DNA from: Serinus canaria
Lineage: Eukaryota > Chordata > Aves > Passeriformes > Fringillidae
Reading direction: 5' to 3'
DNA length: 64,000 nucleotides
Assembly (NCBI RefSeq): GCF_022539315.1
Contig: NC_066314.1
Span: forward strand, 49,847,180-49,911,179
Of this stretch, positions 11,048 through 22,300 are shown in pieces; position 1 is the stretch's first letter, and each line of letters starts with the position of its first letter. The notes below the pieces were generated by a model, which did no database searches, was not told the origin of the DNA, and saw nothing but the letters and a program-made list of their open reading frames with translations. The position numbers were made by a program, and so were the translations under genes.

Positions 11048-11073
11048 AACCTATTCTTCAAACAGAATAGGTT
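11048..11073. repeat. Short perfect inverted repeat
   Basis: Arms of 10 bp (AACCTATTCT and AGAATAGGTT) are separated by 6 nt, just outside the edge of the CR1 remnant. It could fold as a hairpin. No pyrimidine tail or other terminator context applies in a vertebrate genome. Confidence 0.6.
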
Positions 11074-13380
11074 CAGAGGGAGGAAACAGGCTCATGCCAG
11101 GGACCAAAGGGCCCTTGTGGGGTGCAACAAATGTTGGAGGGTACAGGGAAAGAAGAAGGTGCCGTCACTAGTCCTTATGGCATGATGACATTTCCTACAG
11201 GGGAAAATTGTTCTGAGTAACCTTTGAGTCAAGGGCAGTAGGGGACTGAGGTGGGTGGTGGGAAGCCTATTTAGATGCTGCCAGATGTGGGCCAGGACAA
11301 GCAGCAGGGAGAGTGGGAGACAGCACTGTCAGGAAGGGAAGGAGATGAGCTGAGAGGTCTGGGTGAAGGAAGGGTGAAGAGGTGGAAGAAGAAAAGTCTG
11401 AACAACTTCGTAAGGAGAGATAGTGATGACAATCTCTTTAGCACTTGTGCCTTGGGGTTTCAGTCAGGTACCCCACTGGATGCTTCTGACAGAGCAAGGA
11501 GCTCCTGTCCAGTCCCAGCACCCTGTCCCCAGCCTGGTCACACCATGGAGAGTGCAGCTGCCTTGCTCTTCCTTACAGACCATGAAAGGTGGTGGGATGT
11601 TGTATAACATCATGAATGTACAAAGCTTTTCTACCAATAGCCAAGTATGGAGATGGCAAGGAAGAAGTTATTTTTCTTCCTCCCCTCTCATTTTCTGTCC
11701 TTTCTTTTGTTTTGTCTCCTCCCCCATGCTGGTTATAACCTTTCTCCCCTCCCTGTCTGCTCACCTAGCACTAGCTGTATCCCATGTCTCTGTTTGTTTC
11801 CCTTTAATCCACGCAATGGATCAGTGACAGACCCCCACTGTAATTTTTTAAATCAAAGCCCTTTATCTTGAATTGAGCAAGGTCAGGGGAAGCTTCTTAG
11901 GGCATCTTTGTATTTTTCTATCTCTGCCTCAGAGCAACTTAAAGGATGGCTCAACAGGATTAGTAGAAAGCACAAGATTGGACAAATGGATTTGGCAGGG
12001 GCTGGCTGGTGGGCCTGGGGGAGTGGGAACTTGCTGTGCTGGAAAGTGGAAGAGCTGGGCTCTGCTCAGGGCCTCTGCTGCACCTCTGGGTATGTGAAGG
12101 CAGCTGGGCTGATGCAGAGTGCAGCCCTGGGAGAGAGCCCAGCCTGAGGCAGTGCTCCTCGCTAAGCAAGGCTACTTAGCACTGGCCGAGTGCTCCAGGG
12201 CCGAGGTACAGGGATATCACTCTGTGCTTCAGGGATCGTTGCTCTCAGTGCAAGCCCTTCTGCAAAGCCTGGAGGGACACACTGAGCACAGCAGAGCCAT
12301 GCTGGAACAGCATGGGTCAGACCTCAGGGACAAGCGAGACTCAGGAAGCCATTCCCTGCAGTTGTGGGTCCCTGAGACATGCTTCTTCACCCCCATCCTG
12401 CTGAGTGCTGCTGGAAGCGAATTAGCACTCCAGAGGTCCTGTCATTAGGCTCTGCTTCCTCGGCTTTGCTGCTTCTGCTTCTCTCCTCCCCTGTTTTGCC
12501 TTATGATTTTGCAAGTGCTTGTATTAGAAGAAAGTGTCAGGCTTGCAATTTCTCCTGGCTGATACTCAGTGCATCCCTGACCCTTTGTTGCCCCAGCCCC
12601 TCGCTGCTGCTGGCAGCACCAGTCCTCCCTCCTCTACTCAAACCTGTGCTGGCTCTGCCTGGCCTGGGAGAGGGTCTGCCCCAGACTGCCCCTTCACCTG
12701 CAATGACCAAGCTCTTCTGAGCAGCCACCTGCGCGGCCAGCCTGTGTCAAAAGGGACCCGTCCCTTCCCCACCACATGGCCAATCTGCAGCAAGCTGGAA
12801 CCCATATCATTTATTCTCTGGTCCCCCAAATGACTGCTTCTCTCCTTCAGCTGAAGACCCTAGGTCCTGTCCTGTATTCCCAGTGCATTGGGGCTCAGTG
12901 GTCAGAAAGGAGACTCATGAGGAGCATTTTGCACAGCTGCAGCAGGTTCCTGCAGCCTGTTCCCCTCGGACAGACAGGCCCTCCCTGCCCGTGGTGTTGG
13001 AGCCATACACCCATGGTGTTATCCTGTGTGCATGCACACAGCAGTGTGTACTGAATGTGCAGGGGGGCAGAGATTCACACAACCTGGGCCTTGCTTTGCC
13101 AAGCCTCCCAGAAAGATGGGGTGGCTGGGTTAGCCAAGGACATGACTGTTCCTTCCTGGCGCAAGGATTTGTCTCACAGGACTTGCCACACCGTGGTCTT
13201 CCCATTATCAGCCCTTCATCTCCCAGGCAGATGAAGGGTCACTCCGGGGCCTCATTTGCTCCCCATCATCCTCCTGCAGCAGCCTGGCTGTACGCTCCAG
13301 GGCTTGTCTTTGGACTGGGGCACCCCAGCCCTTCACGTGTGTGGCTCATGGGGGAAGCTCATGCTGTTTCTGCACAGAAG
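11074..13380. other. Noncoding, no feature recognised
   Basis: Mixed-composition DNA with pyrimidine-rich patches near 11670-11760. Frames on both strands are short and lack any recognised domain. Confidence 0.5.
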
Positions 13381-13630
13381 AAGATTTGCATGCATGGTGG
13401 GGGAGAGACAGCCTGGCCTGTTTATTCTTAATGCTCCGTATTATCTCCATTAATAATGCCACCTCTGCCTCACATGCTAATTAAGGCTCAAGATTGTTAA
13501 TGTAATAGGGAATTTGGGCAGAGACCACACAAGACTGGCTGGATTAAGTTAACCTTATGGACTGTTAATGGATCTCCTGGAGGGGCATTTCAGCCTAATG
13601 AGAATCCAGCTTGAATGATAATCAGGGGCT
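13381..13630. promoter_or_regulatory. Putative homeodomain/POU enhancer
   Basis: An AT-rich island inside GC-rich DNA. It carries a perfect octamer ATTTGCAT at 13384-13391, a TAATTA homeodomain core at 13478-13483, and at least five further TAAT or ATTA cores (ATTAATAAT near 13449, GTTAATG near 13497 and 13564, CTAATGAG near 13595, ATGATAATC near 13615). It also has a GTTAACC element near 13548. This density with low simple-sequence content is typical of conserved neural enhancers. The assignment to ELFN2 is by proximity only. Confidence 0.4.
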
Positions 13631-16600
13631 CACTCTCTGCCTGCCTCGTGGGGCCTGGAAAGCTGGCAGGGCTGCAGGGCAGGATGTGGGAAAAGCATCA
13701 GCAGGAGCTGCTCGTGAAGCTGAGCAAGGAAGAGGAGGATGCAGGGCTGGAGGGAAAGACCTCAGTGTGAGGGAAGAACTGGAGTAGCAATGCTGTGGTG
13801 CTGCTCAGGAGAGGGTCTGCAGCAGGTGGGGCTGGTTCTGTGCTTTTCACAGTGGACATTTAAATATTAGCACAGAGGGCTACTTTCCTGGTCGTGATTG
13901 CCAGCAGTGAAAAGGTCACCCAAACTGTCTAAGCCATGAGCAGGGCTCCTCTGTAGGGAAAGAAAATCTGGCAAAATATTGTCCTGCCTCCTGGAGACCC
14001 CCACTGTGGGTCGTGACTGCTGCTAGGGGGTGGATCAGACAGCCAGACTTTCCCAGTCTGTCATCTTGTATGGTGTGGAGAAAACATCAGAGAAGGGATT
14101 TGGTACGGAACACTCTCATGTGTAACGTGGAAGGCTGAGTTCGGAAGAAAACTGGAGACAAAAGGTTCAAAATTGAGCTTAGAGGTGAGGCTTTCAGTGC
14201 ATAGGATTGAGTAAAGTTTGGGGATACCCCAGATTCAGGACTGCAGTTGAGAAAAAAACAGATGGTGCTTAAGTGTGAAGGCTCCATTTCATGGCAAAAC
14301 TGTATGTTTCTGGTCCTGGCTGAAACTAGGTCTTACTGGGAGCCCATGGAGCCTTCCAGGGAAGGCATGCATATTTTCACAAGTGGCTCCTGTGTTCTAG
14401 TTTTGTCCTCCAGAGGGAATAGGTGCAAAGTGGGATATAGGGCAAAAGCAAAGCCTGAAATGGAGGCCAGTTGTTTGCATTTCAGTTTGGGGAGCTGAGT
14501 AATTTAGATCAGCCTCAGAACAAACAAGGAGAGCTCTGGGTAGGTTTTGGGAGGGATGTAGTGATCTGCAGAATTGGCTAAAGAAATAAAGAAATGTCTT
14601 TGGGGTATTCTTCTTACTCAAGTCCCACTGCCCCAGAATGTGCTCCAAGTGGACAGGCTCCATGCTTTGGAACTCAGCCTGGAAGTTCCCCTGGAAGTGG
14701 GATCTGGCTGAAGGTTTAGCCTTCTGATAGGAGCAATAACAGAGCAGCTAAGGCGTGTTGCTTTGGCTCCAGAAGCGTGAGTTTGAGCTGTGCTGACTGC
14801 AATTCCTGCACGAAATTTCTTACTTCAACCCCAGCTATAGGCGATTCTGGCTGGGGAGCTGAAAGTCAGACAGGTATGGCTGCAGCTGCAGCAGCTTCTC
14901 CATATTCCCAGCTACAGGGACTGCTCTCTCCTAACTCTGTTACCTTAAGCTACTCTTCCTGAGTTGTCAGCCTGGGATAGCCCATGGCTCAGATGTGAGC
15001 TGAGTCTGGTTTGTAGTGTTTGGGGCTTTGGGGTGGAAGTCTGTTGGTTTGGGTGAAAATCTCAGAGTTTGTAATGCAGTTAAGAGGAATAAGGACATGG
15101 AAAGGGAATAGGTCCAGTTCAGGTTGCCCAGAGTTTTTTCTTTACTTTCTGGCTCTCAATGTGGGAAAATACCAGGGAACTGCTAAGCACGGAGTTCCCT
15201 CCCAGTGTGGTGAGTGGGAGTTGGTTCCCAGGGCAGAGCATGCTGCTGCCAGTGAGCAAGGGGAGCTGAGGGAAGGCGAGAAAGGAAAGCGGAGTCCAGG
15301 AGGAGAGGCAGTGCAGGAGCCAGACGGACTGTTCCACCCAGAGAGGGGATCCCATCCCTGTGAATTTGGATGCTCCCAGGGGTGCTCTCCAGGACATGCA
15401 CGCTCCCATAGTTTTGTGCTGCTGCACTGCACAGCTTTCCCAAGGCTCTGCAGGTGTGCAGTACCACAGCAGTGTCTCACCGAGGTAAAGGCTGCCACAC
15501 ACACACAAGGCAGCCCGCAGGGCACCCACTGCTCCCTGACACCTCACAAATGCACCGGTGTTTTCAGCAAGGAGCCGGCTCATACACACAGTCACTGCTC
15601 AGCCTGCACTGCAGCACTTGATGCACTCATGCACATCCCAGACATCCATACCTGGCATCCACTCCCCGCAGCAGGCACATGCACAGCACCAACACAGAGT
15701 CGCTCCCCAGAGGCCACACATTCCTACACATGTGGTGCCACATTGTCCATGTTGCCCCCTTCCAGCATTACCCCATGCAGATGGGCTCACTCAGGGCAGC
15801 ACTGACAGACCCGTGCTTGTGTCTTCCAGGTCCCCCTGCATGCCACCACAAAACTGTGATGTGGCATCTGTTTGAGAGGAACACTGATGGGCACATCCAA
15901 ACACGCATCTGCATCCCGCTCAGCTCCTGTTTGCTGTGCTTTCTTAATCCTTTTCCCTTGTTTAGCCAGTCATAGTACTTCTTCCATGCTTCTGATGCAC
16001 AGGAGCAGATGGGTTGCAGGTCACCTTAGGATGATGGTTTAATTTTCCACTAGTGGCTCTCTTCAGCTGCTTAGGTCAGAGCTAAGTGTCTCAGAGATGA
16101 AGATCCTCCTTGCCCATCCACACACAACACCTCTGTGTCACTCTCAGCACCTATCAGAAATTCTGAGTCCAAATGCCTCTTTAAATTGCCCTCATGACCG
16201 TACTTTAACCCAAGTAGCTCTTCAGGCCATAGTGGCTTTTCTAGGTTTGGCAGCATCTGTTAGCTTTGACCAAATGAGGCAGCTCCATCGCCACTCTGCT
16301 TTGTACATGTGCCTTGCTGAGACCCAGAAGACTCTCTCACTTGTCCCCTTTCAGCCTAAATTATTCATCTGCTGTAATGCACAATGGATGTTTGTGGGAA
16401 GAGGCACGCAGGTACAACTGAGCACAGTGCCGAGGCACTGACATTACTAGCAAGCTGAAATTGCCTCGATGCATGGGCCATGCTTAGCTGAGAGAGACAG
16501 GAAATTTCTACTCCTTCAAAGCACTTCAGAAAAGTAATTGGTGGTGGCACTGGTGAAGGCAGAGGGGAAGAGGAGCTGTTTGGGGCTGAGGCGGCATAGG

Positions 16601-17829
16601 GGGCTTCCCTTGTTTCTTCTGGTTCCTCTGATGCTGCCACATGGACATGGATCTGGTGCAAGCATGGGGAGGTGGGAGTGTGTTGAAGTAGGTGGCTTTG
16701 AGGAATGGAGAGTTGTCATGCCAGAGTGTGGAAAGTGTACATGAACTGGGAATAGGCTGAGGCTGCTGGGGCACGTAATGTGTGTGAGGGCAGGGAGCTC
16801 CTGAAGGAGGCCGCTGCAATGTACGCTCCACTGACCTACACTGAGGTGTATCCATATGTGCTGGAAGCCCATGCTGTCCAATAGCACAGGACAAGAGCTT
16901 ATGGGACTCCTTTCACACTTCCTCCATTGTGGCTGGGGCTCGACCCGACTGCAACTCCTGCATTGCCTGTGTCTAAGCCACGCCTATGCCAGCCTTTTTT
17001 CTGCCTGTGAGCTCTTCCTTTTTTATCTGTGCCACCACTGCTCCAATGATCCCAGTGCAGCCATGGACCCCTGTGCCAAATAACCTACAGCTGCTCTTCC
17101 CCGCTGCAAAGCCCACGCTTTCCCTTGCCTCTCCCATCTCCCGGGGGCACACAGGTACGCTTGCCTGCTCTGATGTCTAACCCTGATTGTTGTCCGTCAT
17201 TGCTGGCAGCGTCACGCTGTGACACTGCCGAGCCTGTTAAACAAGCCTGGCGGAGTGCTCGCTGTGCTGTCCCTGGTGCTGGGCCGATCTCCCTTCATTC
17301 CCTTGCCCCTTCTTACTCACCTCGGGTACCTCTTTGTCTTTCCTGGGGCCTGGGGGAAGTCGGTGCCTTCCTGGCCAAATCTCCACTTCCCAAAAGGATT
17401 TATGCACTTTTTTGCCACGCTTAGGTTTTGCAGTCACATCCCCTGATGCCACTATCAGCCAATTTCAGAGGAGTCGGGGCTGGTGGGACTGCACACTCTT
17501 CTCTGCATGCAAATTATGCACATCTAAGACCAGAACGGAGGGAAAGAGAAGGGATGAGTGTGGCTGCTTTTGCAGGCTTTCTGCTCCAGAGACTTTGCCC
17601 CCTGGAGTGGCAACTCCAGTCCGTGGACAAACACATGAGAGATTGTAGAATGGGCAGAATTAGCAGAAGTGTGGGGGGGGAAAAAAAAAAAAGGGAAAAA
17701 TCTTACTCAGAGATGGGGCAGTTAAAGCAGATTTGGTGTGGCAATGGAAAGTGTGTGTGTGAATATGCACTTGTACAGAATAATACAGCTGTCTCCAAAG
17801 TGAGTTCCAGCTTCATAACTTTCAAGAAT
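13631..17829. other. Noncoding, no feature recognised
   Basis: No gene recognised. A small block near 15440-15830 is CA/GC-rich and yields a 261-residue + frame (15020-15805) with low-complexity Cys/His/Ser content and no domain. A G8A12 run lies near 17672-17693. Confidence 0.5.
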
Positions 17830-18740
17830 GTCTCTTTTTTTTTTTTTTTTTTGGCTGTGTGTGTCATGTCTAGTTTGTGTTTGTCTGCCTATGTTAGATG
17901 TTGATGAGTATTTGTGTTTTCCATGTGCCAGAATATGTCTGGGGCTAATGTTTAGGATCCAGAAGGATGCTATGCCACTGTGTGGGCTGAGTTTAGGTAG
18001 GTAACAGTATCTGATACAATCAGTTTGTATGCTGCAGGCAATTCATAAGCAGAGTATATTTGTGTGTGATATACAGCTACTGGTGCTTGCTTGACTTATG
18101 TTCCTGAGTGCATGAGGATGTTTTATGAGCCCTCATTTTCTTACAGATATGTCATTTGCTAGTGTGGTGTTTGCACTGACATGGATGCGTGTGTGTGTGT
18201 GTGCATGGCACTTTTTCTGGTCTCTGCTGTGGGAGTGGGCTCATTAAATGCTGTGTGTTTGTGCAGTGAGAGTTTCGTATAAGGGGTCAAGAGTTAGTGT
18301 GTGGTAGACATGTTTGGGTATTCCATGTGCATATGTGCAGGGATCACTATTTGCTGTGCTGTATAAAATGTTTTTGCTGGGTATTCATAGGAGTGGTGGA
18401 ATAGGCTGGGTGGAGCTGATGTGGTGTTGTGTGATGGTTGTCTGAGTTATCACATGTGCGTCTTAATACAGATGTGCAACCTTGTAGGTAGGTGCAGGGT
18501 GTATGTGAAGACAAGAAGCATCTCATCCTTTAGAGGAGCACCGAGTTTTTAGGGGTTGTATGTAAGGTGGTGTAGAAAGACCAGTGAGTAGATGTCTGTG
18601 TGTGTGTTCAGTGCGTGTGTGTGTGTGTCCTGAGTGTGCAGAGTGTCCTTGCAGGGGGCATGCCTGGGTGACTATGTGGGCTGGGAGATGGCGTGTGTGT
18701 GTGTGCGTGTGTGCGTGCGGCCGAGTGTGTAGGCACACTT
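17830..18740. other. T-tract followed by TG-rich DNA
   Basis: A run of about 19 T residues near 17835-17853 leads into a TG-enriched stretch with interrupted (TG)n runs at about 18189-18202, 18594-18628 and 18691-18718. No gene recognised. Confidence 0.6.
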
Positions 18741-18997
18741 CACCTTCTGCCGGAGCAGCTCAGTCATCACCTTGCCCTGTGCTGGGTCAGGTGCTCTCTC
18801 CTTTTGTGTGCAGTGGGACAGCCAGGCTCTTAGCATACAGACCAACCTCTTTCCCATGCTTACAGTCTCTTTCCATCTGGCTGTCTGTCTACTCTGCTGC
18901 CCGTGTCCAGTTGTCTGTTCCCATTATCACCGATACGCCTTGACTTGCTCACACCCTACACTGCCTGTGGACTCAGCAGCTGTGCATCTCTCCGTCC

Positions 18998-19034
18998 CTC
19001 CCACACACACACATTCACACACACACACACACCC
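18998..19034. repeat. (CA)n microsatellite
   Basis: CA dinucleotide tract interrupted once by ATT. It lies about 130 bp upstream of the strong acceptor at 19163. Confidence 0.9.
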
Positions 19035-19163
19035 TGGATCTTCATATGTGGCATATTCAGTTGCCATTGGAAACCTAAGAAAGAAGTGAATCTACCCTCC
19101 AAGTCTTAAGCTGGTGGTTTTTTTCCTTTTTTTTTTCCCTCCCCTTTCCTCCTCTCCTCACAG

Positions 19164-19343
19164 AAGGCGAAGTCGTTCGCAATGAATCCATGGCAGCTTC
19201 GATCGAGCGGTGAGCTGGAGCCCCTACTCACAGGCCACTCCTTCATGTGACTGAACAGAGACCTTTCCCAGCACTCACCAAGGAGAGCAGAGCCCTGGAT
19301 TTACCTCCCGCGCAGCCGGCACCCCCAGCGCAGGCACTGCGAG
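19164..19343 (+). other. Candidate 5'-UTR exon of ELFN2
   Basis: A long pyrimidine tract (T/C-rich from about 19116) ends in CTCCTCACAG, with the AG at 19162-19163. The following 180 nt carries many CpGs (AAGGCGAAGTCGTTCGC, CTTCGATCGAGCG, CCCGCGCAGCCGGC), unlike its CpG-poor flanks. It ends at GCGAG|GTAAGC, a perfect donor consensus, with intron GT at 19344. An alternative internal donor GCG|GTGAGC would end the exon at 19209. Mammalian ELFN2 has its whole coding region in one exon preceded by noncoding exons, so a noncoding exon on this strand about 32 kb upstream is plausible. It contains two overlapping upstream ORFs: ATG at 19182 (22 residues) and ATG at 19190 (MAASIER, stop). No transcript data were available, so the exon call is an inference. 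Confidence 0.5.
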
Positions 19344-22300
19344 GTAAGCCAACCTTGGCACCTCTGTCTGTGCCTCTCTCCATCCTGCCCTCCCTCCCTC
19401 TCATTGCTCGTTCCCCAGAGGTGTGAGGGAAGAGAAGGGCAGCGGTTTCTGCTATGCTGCAAACAAAATCTTGGCTTTCATCAGCGCCCTCCCCACAACG
19501 GAGAGCTGCTCCCTCCCCTCTGAGCCCTTTCCCTTGCGGCTTTGCATGCATGTGCAGGGAGGGGTTGTTTGCAGAGCGGCCGAGGGACACCCTGCAGGTC
19601 CCCCGCACGCAGTCCTGAGTGCATTCCGCCCCTTTCCCACCCCTCCCTGGGCACACACCTGTCTGCTCTTCTCCATTCGTCATTTTCCTCCACCTCCCCT
19701 ATTTCGCAGAAGAAGGGGCAGCCAGGCTGACTCTGCTGCAGCCTGACCAGCAGCAAAGCTGGGCTCTGCAGCCCTGGCCTGGGTCACCTCAGGGATGCAG
19801 CTTGCAGCAGAGCAGGAGTGGGCATCATGCTACTGGGAGTGGGCCACAGAGGGAGGATTCCCTCTCCCTCCTCATCTCACAGATATTTTGGGGATTCCGA
19901 TTCCCCACAGAAGATGCTGGCCTCCATTTCCTAGCCAGGTACCTCCTCTGAATACCCAGCCCAGCCTGCCACAGCTTTTGGGGTGATGGGCATGCTCTTT
20001 GTCACTGCTTATCTGCTGTCCCCTGGTGCTCCTTCTCAACTGGAAGGGATGTTTTCCTACTGGAGACAGTGTGTTTCATAAGCTGGGAACGCCGTGTGCC
20101 CTGCACAGGCAGTGAAGGGGCCCTGTGCCGAGCCTGACCCATTTTGGGGCGCAGAGCTCTTGGGAGCACCTGAAAGGGCCTCCTGCTGCCTGGGGCCGCC
20201 CTCAGTGCCCCTTTCCTCAGCTCTTCTGCAGGGAAAGCAGGAAGATCGGCTGCACTATTTCCATGCCATGTCTCCATGTTGCTGGAGCTGCTGTGGTGTG
20301 GGGGTGGGAGGGGGGTGGGAGCAGCTGTTTCTCCCAGTGCCTGGGCAGGCCCAGACGTGCTGCCAGTCCTCAAGGAGCATGAACGTGCCTGGAGATGCCT
20401 CTCTCCAAAATAGATCCTAAAGCAACGAGCTGCTGGAAAAGTAGTGGGTAACCTCAGAGGAGTGGATTTTAAAGGAGAGGTCTGGGAGTTTGCAACCTGC
20501 CAGGCTGTAGTTTCAGGCTCTGAACAGACTCTGGCAGAGACCAGAATTTTTCAGAGTCCCATTTTGGGGGCTGTTGTGTTTCTCTGAGGGGAAGGGACTG
20601 GCAGGGTCAGTGCTACTGTGCAGCCCCCACAGTGGTCCTGGTGTGGTGTCCCCTGAAGGAGGTGATGGGTTGCTCCCCTCCTGCCCAGGTCTCACCTGGC
20701 AGTGCTGACACGGAGGGCACATCTTCCACTGCATCTTCCCTGCATCTCTCTGCTGTCACTGCAGGACCCGGTCATCAATTTTCCCCATCTGCAGTTCCTC
20801 AATGCCCCTGACTCACTACTCCAATACCTACCCTTCTACACAAACTGCTGCCTTCAACTTCTCTTTGCTGCTGCTTGCTGTTTTTCTTCCTTCTCTGGGG
20901 TGCCCTGAGCCCTGCTTTTCCCTCTTTCCTGTTCCTCACTTCTCCCATGTGACCACCATGCTGGGCAGGAGCAGCTTTGGTCAGCCTTGGGAAGGGCTGA
21001 TGCTTCCTGGTGGGGTTGTTTCTGGATGCTGGTGCCAGCTGGTGACACTGTGAAGTGATCCTTTCCCCTGTGGTTCACACTCTCTGGTGTGTGCAGGTGT
21101 GCGTTGTGGGTGACAAGTGACTGTGGAGTTGTTGATCTGTCACTCTTCCTCCTGGCCAGAGCCTGGCAGGGAGCGTGCCCATGCAGTCACACTCTGTGTC
21201 ATTGTTGAGGAGTTTGCAGAAGAAAGCAAGCTCTTCCCATATGGAGCCTCCAAAGTCATTTGGCATTGGTTAAATTCCTCAGTCCTCTCAGGACTTGGCT
21301 TTGGCACTGACTCAGGGTGGACAAGACAATAAATCCAGCTCTAGGGAGCTTGGTACTGGGTCAAAACTGCTGCAGCTACATGGTAGAAAATGCTGATCCA
21401 GTATGAATTCACTCTGCTGTTTGAGATTTGTTTAGAAAACAATGTTGGCTTAACTCTGTACTGGCAAGATTTATGTTGTGTTGGGTATTATCTGTCTGCA
21501 CAACCCTCTCTTGGTGCTGGCTCGACTGCTGTTTGTGTGCCACATCTGGCACGTGCTCTGGATCATGCATGCTATGGCTAATCTGACAGATGTAATTGCA
21601 TGCTGCAGCCAGCCTGGTTCAGTCCCTCCTGTCAGGCGAGCCAGTCTGAAAGAGGGTTAAATTACAGTCTGGGAACAAGCCATGTCCCACACCAGGCAGA
21701 TGCTGGAGAGGGTGGCATTGGTTGGGAGGAGGGCAGGCATCTTGCTGAAGAGGAAGAGGAAGGGGAGGGAAGCATTGTCTCAGCAGAAGAATGTTATTCT
21801 CCAGCCCTGAACACTCCACAGGTCAGTGCACAGGCTCCAGGAGAGGCATTATCATTCCTCATAGGATCACGTTGGCAGAAAATGGGGTTGCACCATGGAC
21901 ACGGGCTGAGCCAGCCCCACTGGAGGCAGGGGTTCATTTGGGACAGAGTATGAGTGTAAACCCTCACTGTTATGCTGCAGGGACTTTTTCCAGGTCTGCC
22001 ACTCAGGTACTTGTCTTTCTGAAGGAGGTAATTTTGTTTGTGCTGAAGGGCCAAAGGGCAGGAAGGTGGTGAGGGGTGATTTGCCTCATGGTTTTGTGTG
22101 GATGTGTGCAAGTCTCTGGTGATTGGGAGGAGAATTTGTTGACCAGGTTTAGCAGTCTGAAGTCAGTTTTACCGTAAATCGTAGCAAAATGAGCTTTGGA
22201 AGTTAAAGTCAAGAGGTGACACTGTATACCAAGCCTTGCTGCTAAGGGTCCTAATCCTAGCAAACTCTCACCCTGGTCACTGTGCTGTGTCGCACCTTCC

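Noticed and set aside
15020..15805. 261-residue + strand frame
   Set aside because: No recognised domain, several overlapping frames open on both strands, and composition typical of CA/GC-rich noncoding DNA.
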